Shown: one piece after another, positions 7,115 through 14,624 of the stretch | Numbering within the stretch: position 1 is the first letter of the stretch | How the letters are laid out: every line of letters starts with the position of its first letter | From: Limnohabitans sp. JirII-31 | Lineage (GTDB): Bacteria > Pseudomonadota > Gammaproteobacteria > Burkholderiales > Burkholderiaceae_C | Assembly (NCBI RefSeq): GCF_002778315.1 | Contig: NZ_NESA01000002.1 | Span: forward strand, 124,001 to 188,000 | DNA length: 64,000 nt | Direction: 5' to 3' | Translations under genes and position numbers: made by a program | Notes under the pieces: generated by a model | Told to the model about the DNA's origin: nothing | The model's database searches: none | The model's input: the letters and a program-made list of their open reading frames with translations, nothing else

Positions 7115-9508
7115 ATGCCGTCTTCGCACCTGCCGTCAGACGCGGCCTCCACCACCTGCGACCTGTTGGTCGTGGGCTCGGGTGCTGGCGCGCTGTCGGC
7201 CGCTGTGACGGCGGCGCATTTGGGACTCAAAGTCATCGTGGTCGAGAAAGACCCGCAGTACGGCGGCACCACCGCTTGGTCGGGCGGCTGGATGTGGATT
7301 CCACGCAACCCACTGGCATTGGCCGCTGGCATCGCCGAGCCTTTGGAAAAACCGCTGTCCTACCTGCGCCATGAACTGGGCGCGCAGTTTGACGAGGCGC
7401 GTGCCTTGGCCTTTTTGACCCAGGCCCCGAACATGGTGCGTTTCTTTCAGCAGCACACCGCCTTGCAGTTTGTCGATGGCAACAGCATTCCCGACTTCCA
7501 TGGCCGCAGCCCCGACGCGGCCACCGGTGGTCGCTCCGTCTGTGCCGCGCCCTTCGATGGGCGCGCGTTGGGTGAGCACATCGCGCAACTCAAACCCCCG
7601 TTGTATGAGACCACGCTGTGGGGCATGGGCATTGCGTCGGGCGCTGACCTGCGGCACTTCTTCAACAGCTTGCGCAGTTGGACCTCTTTCGTGCACGTCA
7701 CTGCGCGTGTGTTGCGTCACGTGCGTGATCTGCTCTGGCACGGCCGGGGCATGCAGTTGGTCAACGGCAACGCCTTGGTCGCCGCCTTGGCCAAGTCGGC
7801 GCTGGATGCCGGCGTGGACCTGCGCGTCAACAGCCCGGCGGTGTGCTTGCTCACGCAAGGGCAGGGTGGTGCGCAGGGTGATGCGGTGCGCGTGTGCGGC
7901 GCCGTGGTGCGCACGCCCCAAGGCGAGCAGCAGGTGCACGCGCGACGCGGGGTGGTGTTGGCCACCGGCGGCTTCCCGCACGACCCCGCGCGCAAACGCG
8001 CCTTGCTGCCACACGACCCGCAAGGCGACGCCCATTTCTCAGCCGCTTCACGCGGCAACACCGGCGACGGTTTGCGTCTGGGTGAAAGCGTGGGTGCGGT
8101 GGTGGCCAACGACTTGCGCCAAGCAGCTGCCTTGGCTCCGGTGTCGCTGGTGCCGCAGCCAGACGGCGGCGTCACCCACTTTCCACATTTGATGGAGCGT
8201 GCCAAGCCCGGGCTCATCGCGGTCACGCGCTTGGGCCAGCGCTTCGCCAACGAGGCCGATTCGTACCACGACTTCATGCAAGGCTTGATGCAAGCCCTGC
8301 CTGCGGGCGAGCCCGTGCAGGCCTGGTTGGTGTGCGACCACCGCTTCATCCGCCGCTGGGGCCTGGGTGCTGTCAAGCCCGCCCCCATGCCTTTGGCTAA
8401 GTGGCTGGCCAATGGCTACTTGCAACGGGGCGCCACCTTGCCAGAACTGGCCGAGCGTTGTGGCATTCAGGCCGATACCTTGCAAGCCACTGTGGCGCGC
8501 TACAACGTGATGGCCCACACCGGCAGCGACGCCGAGTTTGGCAAAGGCGAAACACCCTACAACCGCATCCAAGGCGACGCCACGCACCCCGGCCCCAACC
8601 CCTGCATGGCAGCGCTGCAACACGGGCCTTTCTACGCCGTGCGCGTGGTGGCGGGCAGCTTGGGCACCTTTGCCGGCTTGCGTTGCAACGAACACGCCCA
8701 GGTGCTCAACGCCCAAGGCCAAGCCATTGGGGGCTTGTACGCCGGGGGCAACGACATGAACAGCATCATGGGCGGCCACTACCCCAGTGGCGGCATCACC
8801 CTCGGGCCCGCCATGACCTTTGGCTACATCGCCGCCCACCACGCGGCGGCCCAACCGCTTCACCACACATTTTTCAAAAGGACATCCATGTATTACGAAC
8901 TCGCCACCCTGACCCTGCCGTTTGGCACTGCGGTCCAAGCCGCTAAAAACGTCGAAACCTTTGCCGCCCAAGGGCAGGGCGAGTTGTTGGGCTGCTGGTT
9001 CACCGACATCGGCACCTTGAACCAAATGGTGGTGTTGCGTGGCTTTCATGACTTGGCCAGTTTGCACGCCGAGCGCGAGCGCACCCAGCGCAACGCCAGC
9101 CCCTTTGGCTGTGGCGACATTTTTCAATCGTTGGAGCAACACAGCTACCAGGGCTTTCCATGGATGAAGCCGGTGCGCCCCAGCGCCGAGAGCGGCATCC
9201 ACGGCCTGGTGTATGAAATTCGCACCTATGGCATCAAGCCGGGTGGTGTGCAACCCACCCTCGACTTGTGGGAGCAAGCCGTGCCCGCGCGCGACAAACT
9301 CTCGCCCTGTGTGGTGGCCATGGTGGCTTTGGATGGTCCGCTGCGCTTCACCAACATTTGGGCCTACCCCTCGCTGGATGCGCGCGCAAAAGCCCGTGCC
9401 GATTCGGTGGCCCAAGGCATTTGGCCACCTAAGGGCGGGCCTGCATGGCTCACCACCGCCATGACCTCGACCATTGCCATGCCTACGGCGGTGTCGCCTT
9501 TGAAATAA
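7115..9508 (+). CDS. FAD-dependent oxidoreductase fused in frame to a NIPSNAP-family domain
   Basis: This 797-aa reading frame joins two units. Residues 1 to about 580 are a 3-ketosteroid dehydrogenase-like flavoprotein (VVGSGAGALSAAVTAAHLG, GGTTAWSGGWMW, and the C-terminal YPSGGITLGPAMTFGYIAA), a relative of the protein at 3615-5363. From Met592 (8888) the frame continues as a NIPSNAP-like protein (MYYELATLTLPFG...YEIRTYGIKPGGVQPTLDLWE), with two ferredoxin-like halves. About ten linker residues (QPLHHTFFKR) separate them. AAAAGGA lies five bases before the Met592 codon, so the NIPSNAP part may also be made alone. The other flavoprotein copy ends at the equivalent of residue 580. Either a natural fusion or the loss of a stop codon between two genes explains this. 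Confidence 0.85.
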   Translation: MPSSHLPSDAASTTCDLLVVGSGAGALSAAVTAAHLGLKVIVVEKDPQYGGTTAWSGGWMWIPRNPLALAAGIAEPLEKPLSYLRHELGAQFDEARALAFLTQAPNMVRFFQQHTALQFVDGNSIPDFHGRSPDAATGGRSVCAAPFDGRALGEHIAQLKPPLYETTLWGMGIASGADLRHFFNSLRSWTSFVHVTARVLRHVRDLLWHGRGMQLVNGNALVAALAKSALDAGVDLRVNSPAVCLLTQGQGGAQGDAVRVCGAVVRTPQGEQQVHARRGVVLATGGFPHDPARKRALLPHDPQGDAHFSAASRGNTGDGLRLGESVGAVVANDLRQAAALAPVSLVPQPDGGVTHFPHLMERAKPGLIAVTRLGQRFANEADSYHDFMQGLMQALPAGEPVQAWLVCDHRFIRRWGLGAVKPAPMPLAKWLANGYLQRGATLPELAERCGIQADTLQATVARYNVMAHTGSDAEFGKGETPYNRIQGDATHPGPNPCMAALQHGPFYAVRVVAGSLGTFAGLRCNEHAQVLNAQGQAIGGLYAGGNDMNSIMGGHYPSGGITLGPAMTFGYIAAHHAAAQPLHHTFFKRTSMYYELATLTLPFGTAVQAAKNVETFAAQGQGELLGCWFTDIGTLNQMVVLRGFHDLASLHAERERTQRNASPFGCGDIFQSLEQHSYQGFPWMKPVRPSAESGIHGLVYEIRTYGIKPGGVQPTLDLWEQAVPARDKLSPCVVAMVALDGPLRFTNIWAYPSLDARAKARADSVAQGIWPPKGGPAWLTTAMTSTIAMPTAVSPLK

Positions 9509-9523
9509 ATCCCGGGGGTTGCC

Positions 9524-10348
9524 ATGTCACGGATCTATTCGCAGGCCTACCTCACGGCCGAGGCTTCCACCGCCCCCGAGGCCATTGCCCAGGCGGGGCA
9601 GTTGGGCTACCAGTTCGTGGGCTTGCGCCTGCTGCCCAACGCACCGGGCGGGCCACACCAGCGTTTGCTGGGTGACAAGGCGGTGCTGCGCGAATGCCAG
9701 GCGCGCTTGGCCGACAGCGGTGTGGGGGTGTTTGATTTGGAGATCATCCGCATCGGCCCTGCGTTTGACCCCACGGACTACCTGCCCTTGCTTGAAGCAG
9801 GAGCCGCGCTCCAAGCGCGTGCGGTGTTGGTCGCCGGTGACGACCCCGACTTGAACCGCTTGAGCGACCACTACGCCCAGTTGTGCGCGCTCATGCAGCC
9901 TTACGGCATGACGGCCGATTTGGAGTTCATGCCCTGGACGGCGGTGCGTCACGCCCGCGAAGCCTTGCAGGTGGTCACCGCCGCAGGGCGCCCGTCCAAC
10001 GCGGGCATCTTGGTGGACGCGCTGCATGTGGCCCGCTCCGACACCTCCTTGGCTGACATTGCGGCGCTGCCGCGCGCGTTGCTGCACTACGCGCAAATGT
10101 GCGATGCCCCCAGCACCAACGCCCAAGGCAGCAGCGACTTGAGTGTGGACGACATGATCCACACCGCGCGCTGCGAGCGCTGGCTGCCGGGTGAAGGGGC
10201 GATTGATTTGCGCGCTCTGTTTCAGGCCTTGCCGCCAGACCTGCCCATCAGCGTGGAAGTGCCCCACCACGTGCGTGCCCGCGCGGTGGGTGACCTGGCT
10301 TGGTCGGGCCAAGCCCTGGCGGCGAGTCGCGCCTTGCTCGACCTTTGA
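9524..10348 (+). CDS. Xylose isomerase-like TIM-barrel protein (sugar phosphate isomerase/epimerase superfamily)
   Basis: This 274-aa protein has the AP-endonuclease-2/xylose-isomerase TIM-barrel pattern. Acidic metal ligands are likely in TADLEFMPW, GILVDALHVAR and the late SVEVPHHV, as in the superfamily. Members include hydroxypyruvate isomerase, inosose dehydratase and 3-dehydroshikimate dehydratase, so the neighbouring AroE-like enzyme makes a dehydratase on a cyclic polyol acid conceivable. That is only inference. The gene lies 15 bp after the flavoprotein fusion and 18 bp before an acyl-CoA dehydrogenase, and is clearly part of one operon. Confidence 0.8.
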   Translation: MSRIYSQAYLTAEASTAPEAIAQAGQLGYQFVGLRLLPNAPGGPHQRLLGDKAVLRECQARLADSGVGVFDLEIIRIGPAFDPTDYLPLLEAGAALQARAVLVAGDDPDLNRLSDHYAQLCALMQPYGMTADLEFMPWTAVRHAREALQVVTAAGRPSNAGILVDALHVARSDTSLADIAALPRALLHYAQMCDAPSTNAQGSSDLSVDDMIHTARCERWLPGEGAIDLRALFQALPPDLPISVEVPHHVRARAVGDLAWSGQALAASRALLDL

Positions 10349-10366
10349 TTTGATCTGGAGACCCCC

Positions 10367-11527
10367 ATGGATTTCGCCCTCAACGATGAACAAAAAATGA
10401 TGATCGACACCATCCGTCGCTTCATCGCCGAAGAACTGCACCCGCTGGAGCAACAGGTGGAAGACCAGGGCTTTCTGGCCCCCGAAGTGGCCCAAGCCAT
10501 CCACGACAAAGGCAAAGCCTTGGGGCTGTATGCCCTCAACATGCCCGAGCACTTGGGCGGCGGTGGTTTGAGTGCGGTGGACCGCATGTTGTGTGAAGAG
10601 CAGTTTGGCCACACCAGCGACATCTTGATTCGCCGTGCCTTTGGCAATGTGTACGAAGCCTTGTTGGCCTGTGAGGGGGCGCAGATTGAGCGTTGGCTGA
10701 CACCCTGTGTGCGTGGCGAGCGCGTGTGCGCCATTGCCATCACCGAGCCCGGAGCGGGGTCAGACGCGCAGGGCATCAAAACCCGGGCCGAAAAAACAGC
10801 CACCGGTTGGGTGCTCAACGGGGCCAAGCACTTCATCAGCGATGGCGAGGTGTCCGACTTTTTTCTGGTCTCGGCCAAAACCGGCGACAAAGAAATCTCG
10901 CTCTTCGCGGTGGACAAAGGCCTGCCCGGTTTCACCGTGGGCAAAGACCAAAAAATGATGGGCTTGCGCGGCACACCGCACCTGGAGCTGTGGTTTGACA
11001 ACGTGCCCTTGGAACCCATCGCCATGCTGGGCCAGCAAGGCCAGGGCTTCAAGATGGCCATGGGCGTGTTGGGCCAAGTGCGCTTGGCCCAGGTGGGCGC
11101 ACGTGCCGTGGGTAAAGCCAGTCATGTGTTGTCGCTGATGGTGGACTACGCCAAACAACGCCAACAATTTGGCCAAGCCATTGGCGACTTCCAACTGGTG
11201 CAGCAAATGCTGGCCGACAGCGTGATCGAGATCAACGCCGCGCGCTGGATGGTGTTGCACGCCGCTTGGATGTTGGACCAAAAAATGGACGCGCGCGACC
11301 ACATCGCCATGGTCAAGGTGCACGCGGCGGAAACCTTGGGCCGTGTGGTGGACCGCGCGGTGCAAGTGTTTGGTGGCATGGGCTTTTGCAAAGAATTGCC
11401 GATTGAGCGTTATTACCGCGATGCACGCATTTACCGCATCTTTGATGGCACCAGCGAAATTCACCGCACCGTCATTGCCAAACGCGTCATGAAGCAGGGC
11501 GATGCCTTGTTTGAATTGAACAAATAA
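10367..11527 (+). CDS. Acyl-CoA dehydrogenase family protein, Asp at the catalytic base position
   Basis: This 386-aa protein covers the full acyl-CoA dehydrogenase fold. It has an N-terminal helical domain (MDFALNDEQKMMIDTIRRF), the FAD/substrate loop AIAITEPGAGSDAQG, and a C-terminal domain with QVFGGMGFCKELPIERYYRD and RIYRIFDGTSEIHR. In medium-chain dehydrogenases the catalytic Glu sits in YEGT; here the aligned residue is Asp360 (FDGT). Some dehydrogenases of cyclic acyl-CoA esters are known to use Asp, but other subfamilies also vary here. It is embedded in the flavoprotein/CoA-transferase operon, which suggests oxidation of an acyl-CoA made by the next gene's product. Confidence 0.93.
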   Translation: MDFALNDEQKMMIDTIRRFIAEELHPLEQQVEDQGFLAPEVAQAIHDKGKALGLYALNMPEHLGGGGLSAVDRMLCEEQFGHTSDILIRRAFGNVYEALLACEGAQIERWLTPCVRGERVCAIAITEPGAGSDAQGIKTRAEKTATGWVLNGAKHFISDGEVSDFFLVSAKTGDKEISLFAVDKGLPGFTVGKDQKMMGLRGTPHLELWFDNVPLEPIAMLGQQGQGFKMAMGVLGQVRLAQVGARAVGKASHVLSLMVDYAKQRQQFGQAIGDFQLVQQMLADSVIEINAARWMVLHAAWMLDQKMDARDHIAMVKVHAAETLGRVVDRAVQVFGGMGFCKELPIERYYRDARIYRIFDGTSEIHRTVIAKRVMKQGDALFELNK

Positions 11528-11542
11528 GCAAAGGCATACAGC

Positions 11543-13132
11543 ATGAGCAAGTTCATGTCAGCCGCCGACGCGGTGGCCTTGATTCGCGACGGTGACACCG
11601 TCGGCCTGATGGGCGGTGGTGGCGGTTTGATGGAGGCCACCTGCCTGTTTGAAGCGGTGCAAGCGCGCTATCTGCAAACCCAACACCCCAAGCGCCTGAC
11701 CGTCATCCACGCCTTGGGCATTGGCGACAAACACACCAAAGGCATGAACTGCTTTGCCCACGAGGGCTTGGTCAAGCGCGTGGTGGGCGGGCACTGGGTG
11801 TGGTCACCCGCCATGCAGCAATTGGCCGAGGCCGAAAAGATCGAGGCCTACATCTTGCCCGGCGGCGTGTCGTCGCAACTCATGCGTGAGATCGGTGCCG
11901 GCCGCCCCGGCTTGTTCACCCACGTGGGTTTGGGCACCGTGTGTGACCCACGCTTGGGCGGCGGCAAGATGAACGCCAGCGCCCAGGAGGACCTGAGCGA
12001 AGTGGTGCAGATGGATGGGCGCGAGTACCTGCGCTACAAACCCTTTCCCATCCACGTGGCCCTGGTGCGCGCCAGTGCAGCCGACGAAGACGGCAACATC
12101 AGCTTCGAGCACGAGGCGGCCAACCTAGATTCGCAGTCTTTGGCCCTGGCCGCGCGCAACAGCGGTGGCAAGGTGATCGTGCAAGTCAAAGAGCGCTTGC
12201 CACGCGGCGCGCTCAAAGCGCGTGAGGTGCGCATCCCGGCCGCTTGGGTGGACGCCATCGTGGTCGACCCGGACCAGCGCACCAGCTACGGTATTCCTTT
12301 TGACCCGGCCCTCAGTGGCGAGCTGCACGGTCAGGCCCGCTTGAGCAGCGAAGCGGCCGACCAAGCCGCTGAACAAGCGCAAGCCGCCGAGCAGTTCAGC
12401 GAGCGCCAGGCCATTGCGCGCCGTGCGGCGCTGGAACTCTTCAACACCGACAAAGAACGCCCAGTGGTCAACTACGGTGTGGGCGTGCCCGACGCCGTGG
12501 CCAAGCTGCTGTCTGCACGCGGCGAGATGCACCGCATCTACCAAACCATTGAACACGGCACCTACGGCGGCACCTTGCTCGACGGCGTGCTGTTTGGCTA
12601 TGCCCGCAACGCCAGCGCCATGCTCGACGCGGCCACCCAGTTCGACTTTTACGCCGGGGGCGGTTTGGACATTGCCTTCTTGGGCTTTGGCGAGTTCGAT
12701 GCCCAGGGCAACGTCAACGTGTCGCGCTTAGGGGGCTTGACGGTGGGGCCTGGCGGCTTCATCGACATTGCGCAAAACGCGCGCAAGGTGGTGTTTTGCG
12801 GCACCTTGAGTGCCAAGGGCGTGCGCTTGCAAACCGGTGACGGCCAGATGCGTGTGGTGCAGCAAGGGGCGGTGAAAAAACTGGTGCTACAGGTGGAGCA
12901 AATCACCTTCAGCGGTGCGCAGTCTTTGCTGCGTGGGCAACAGGTCTTGTATTTGACCGAGCGTGCCAGCTTTCGTTTGACGCCGCACGGAGTGGAGCTG
13001 TTTGAAGTGGCACCCGGCATCGACGTGCAGCGCGATGTGCTGGATCAAATGGACTTTGTGCCCCAGCTCGCGTCGCCCTTGGGCGTGATGGCTGCTGAGC
13101 ACTTCTTGTCAGCCCCGTCCAGTCAAGGGTAA
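11543..13132 (+). CDS. Fused-subunit acyl-CoA transferase (propionate/acetate CoA-transferase type)
   Basis: This 529-aa protein joins the alpha and beta halves of a class I CoA transferase in one chain, as in propionate CoA-transferase and YdiF. The N-terminal half has GDTVGLMGGGGGLMEA and the C-terminal half has VVNYGVGVPDAVA. The catalytic Glu that forms the glutamyl-CoA thioester is E337 in TIEHGTYGG. It is 15 bp downstream of the acyl-CoA dehydrogenase gene and ends the operon. It probably activates the pathway acid with CoA from acetyl-CoA or succinyl-CoA; the acceptor cannot be named. Confidence 0.9.
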   Translation: MSKFMSAADAVALIRDGDTVGLMGGGGGLMEATCLFEAVQARYLQTQHPKRLTVIHALGIGDKHTKGMNCFAHEGLVKRVVGGHWVWSPAMQQLAEAEKIEAYILPGGVSSQLMREIGAGRPGLFTHVGLGTVCDPRLGGGKMNASAQEDLSEVVQMDGREYLRYKPFPIHVALVRASAADEDGNISFEHEAANLDSQSLALAARNSGGKVIVQVKERLPRGALKAREVRIPAAWVDAIVVDPDQRTSYGIPFDPALSGELHGQARLSSEAADQAAEQAQAAEQFSERQAIARRAALELFNTDKERPVVNYGVGVPDAVAKLLSARGEMHRIYQTIEHGTYGGTLLDGVLFGYARNASAMLDAATQFDFYAGGGLDIAFLGFGEFDAQGNVNVSRLGGLTVGPGGFIDIAQNARKVVFCGTLSAKGVRLQTGDGQMRVVQQGAVKKLVLQVEQITFSGAQSLLRGQQVLYLTERASFRLTPHGVELFEVAPGIDVQRDVLDQMDFVPQLASPLGVMAAEHFLSAPSSQG

Positions 13133-13154
13133 TGCAAAAGGCATCACAGAGAAC

Positions 13155-13176
13155 CAGCGGCAATAATGCGCCGCTG
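13155..13176 (+). repeat. Hairpin after the CoA-transferase gene
   Basis: CAGCGGC and GCCGCTG form a perfect 7-bp stem with an 8-nt loop, 22 bp after the CoA-transferase stop. No T-run follows, so it is not a classical intrinsic terminator. It may protect the 3' end of the mRNA or slow transcription before the next promoter. Confidence 0.4.
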
Positions 13177-13187
13177 CAAGAAGCCAT

Positions 13188-13215
13188 TAAAGCTTCCGCT
13201 ACACCGTGCCGATAC
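13188..13215 (+). promoter_or_regulatory. Sigma28-like promoter upstream of carbonic anhydrase
   Basis: TAAAGCTT-N12-GCCGATAC is close to the FliA consensus TAAAGTTT-N11-GCCGATAA, with 7 of 8 matches in each box but one extra spacer base. It lies 78 bp before the carbonic anhydrase start. The box quality is better than at several flagellar genes in this window; the spacing is the doubt. Confidence 0.5.
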
Positions 13216-13292
13216 CAGCTTACCTGCCCAAAGTGGATGCGCGCTGCGTGTTTGCGAAGGGCGCTTCATCGGATGCACCCACTCAAAAGTGA

Positions 13293-14498
13293 ATGGCTAT
13301 GAAAAAATATTTACGCTTAATGGTTGAAGTTGTCTTAGGTCTGCTGCTGGCAGGTGCCTTGGCTTTTGGTTACTGGAGCTACACCGGTAAAACCCACGCC
13401 ATGCATGAGTTGACCGATGCCAGCGAAGGCATGAGCGAAGCACAAGAAGAACTCGACAAGCTCACCAAAGAACTGGCCGAAACCAAAGAAAAGGTCGACG
13501 AGTTAGAGCCAGCAGCCAAAGAATTGGCAGCCGTCAAAGACTCGTTTGCCAACGGTGTGGTGTTGCAAGACTACGAAGCGTTCATCAAAGCTCAAAAGGG
13601 TCAAATCATCAGCGAACGCCAATTGGGCTTGGGCGCATTGCGCTTGTTGACCAAAGGTGCGCAAGATCCAGAAACCGTCAGTGCCTTCCAAAAAGCACTG
13701 GAGATGGCCGAATGGTCGTCACGCCTGAAGTCGATTTGCGCCGCGCAAAACGCCTTGGCTGCTGCGGGCCAAAAAGTCAAAGTGTTGGCTGATTGCGCCG
13801 CTGAAAAAGAAGCAGGTCACGGCAAAAAAGGTGGCCATGCCGTGCATTGGGACTATGCCGGTGAAATGGGCCCTGAAAACTGGGGTGACGAATTTCCTAC
13901 CTGTGGCAAAGGCCTCAAGCAGTCGCCGTTGAACATCACCGGTCCGTTCGAGAAATCGAAAGACACCTTGGTGGTGAACTACAAAGAGGGTCCGCTGAAA
14001 ATTTTGAACAACGGTCACACCATCCAAGTCAACGTGGAGCCAGGCAGCACCCTCAAGATCAACAAAGACGTCTACAACCTGTTGCAATTTCACTTCCATC
14101 GCCCCAGCGAAGAACAAATTGATGGCAAGCCCATGGCCATGGTGGCGCACTTTGTGCACAAAAATGCCGAAGGTAAGCTGGCTGTGTTGGGTGTGTTGCT
14201 CAACGAAGGTAAGGACAACGAGGCCATCAACGTGTTGTGGGACAACGCACCCAAGAGCGAAGGCCCTGAGGTGATGCCTGAGAAGGTCAAGTTCAACCCC
14301 ACCAGCTTGGTGCCAGCCGCCCTCACGCACTACAGCTACGAAGGCTCGCTCACCACGCCCCCATGTACCGAAGGTGTGAACTTCTACATCCTCAAAACCA
14401 CGGTGGACATCGCCAAGAAGCAAGTGGCCGACTTCCCCTTCAAGCGCAATGCACGTCCAGTGCAGCCTTTGAACGGACGCAAGATCAACGCCAACTGA
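13293..14498 (+). CDS. Membrane-anchored coiled-coil alpha-carbonic anhydrase
   Basis: This 401-aa protein has one N-terminal membrane helix (about residues 8-28), a Glu/Lys-rich coiled coil (about 38-82), a helical linker (85-170), and an alpha-carbonic anhydrase domain (about 182-400). Zinc ligands are H267, H269 (LLQFHFHRPSEE) and H286 (MVAHFVHK). C204 and C358 can form the usual disulfide, which implies a periplasmic catalytic domain. YEGSLTTPPCTEGVNFY is the family's substrate-pocket segment. The enzyme interconverts CO2 and bicarbonate. Bacterial alpha-CAs are normally about 230-250 aa with a cleaved signal; the anchor plus coiled-coil extension is unusual. The start could also be the ATG at 13299. 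A sigma28-like promoter precedes it and a terminator follows. Confidence 0.93.
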   Translation: MAMKKYLRLMVEVVLGLLLAGALAFGYWSYTGKTHAMHELTDASEGMSEAQEELDKLTKELAETKEKVDELEPAAKELAAVKDSFANGVVLQDYEAFIKAQKGQIISERQLGLGALRLLTKGAQDPETVSAFQKALEMAEWSSRLKSICAAQNALAAAGQKVKVLADCAAEKEAGHGKKGGHAVHWDYAGEMGPENWGDEFPTCGKGLKQSPLNITGPFEKSKDTLVVNYKEGPLKILNNGHTIQVNVEPGSTLKINKDVYNLLQFHFHRPSEEQIDGKPMAMVAHFVHKNAEGKLAVLGVLLNEGKDNEAINVLWDNAPKSEGPEVMPEKVKFNPTSLVPAALTHYSYEGSLTTPPCTEGVNFYILKTTVDIAKKQVADFPFKRNARPVQPLNGRKINAN

Positions 14499-14517
14499 GC
14501 CCGACGTTGCCCCTCGA

Positions 14518-14547
14518 AAAACGCCTGCTGATGCAGGCGTTTTTTTG
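14518..14547 (+). terminator. Intrinsic terminator after carbonic anhydrase gene
   Basis: ACGCCTGC-TGAT-GCAGGCGT forms a perfect 8-bp stem followed by a run of T, 20 bp after the stop codon. It isolates the carbonic anhydrase transcript from the next gene. Confidence 0.92.
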
Positions 14548-14578
14548 TTTAAGCACCGATTGCACGACTGAGTACGCG

Positions 14579-14594
14579 ATATGGCGCTCCATAT
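14579..14594. repeat. Inverted repeat upstream of TPR gene
   Basis: ATATGG-CGCT-CCATAT is a perfect 6-bp inverted repeat in the AT-rich region 30-45 bp before the TPR gene start. Its size and position suit a repressor operator or a promoter element. No regulator can be assigned. Confidence 0.35.
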
Positions 14595-14624
14595 ACTTGT
14601 ACATCCTTTGTATTATTTTTATGT

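Noticed and set aside
8048-9415. 455-codon minus-strand open frame
   Set aside because: It lies opposite the flavoprotein/NIPSNAP gene and shows the His/Gln-rich composition of antisense frames in GC-rich DNA.
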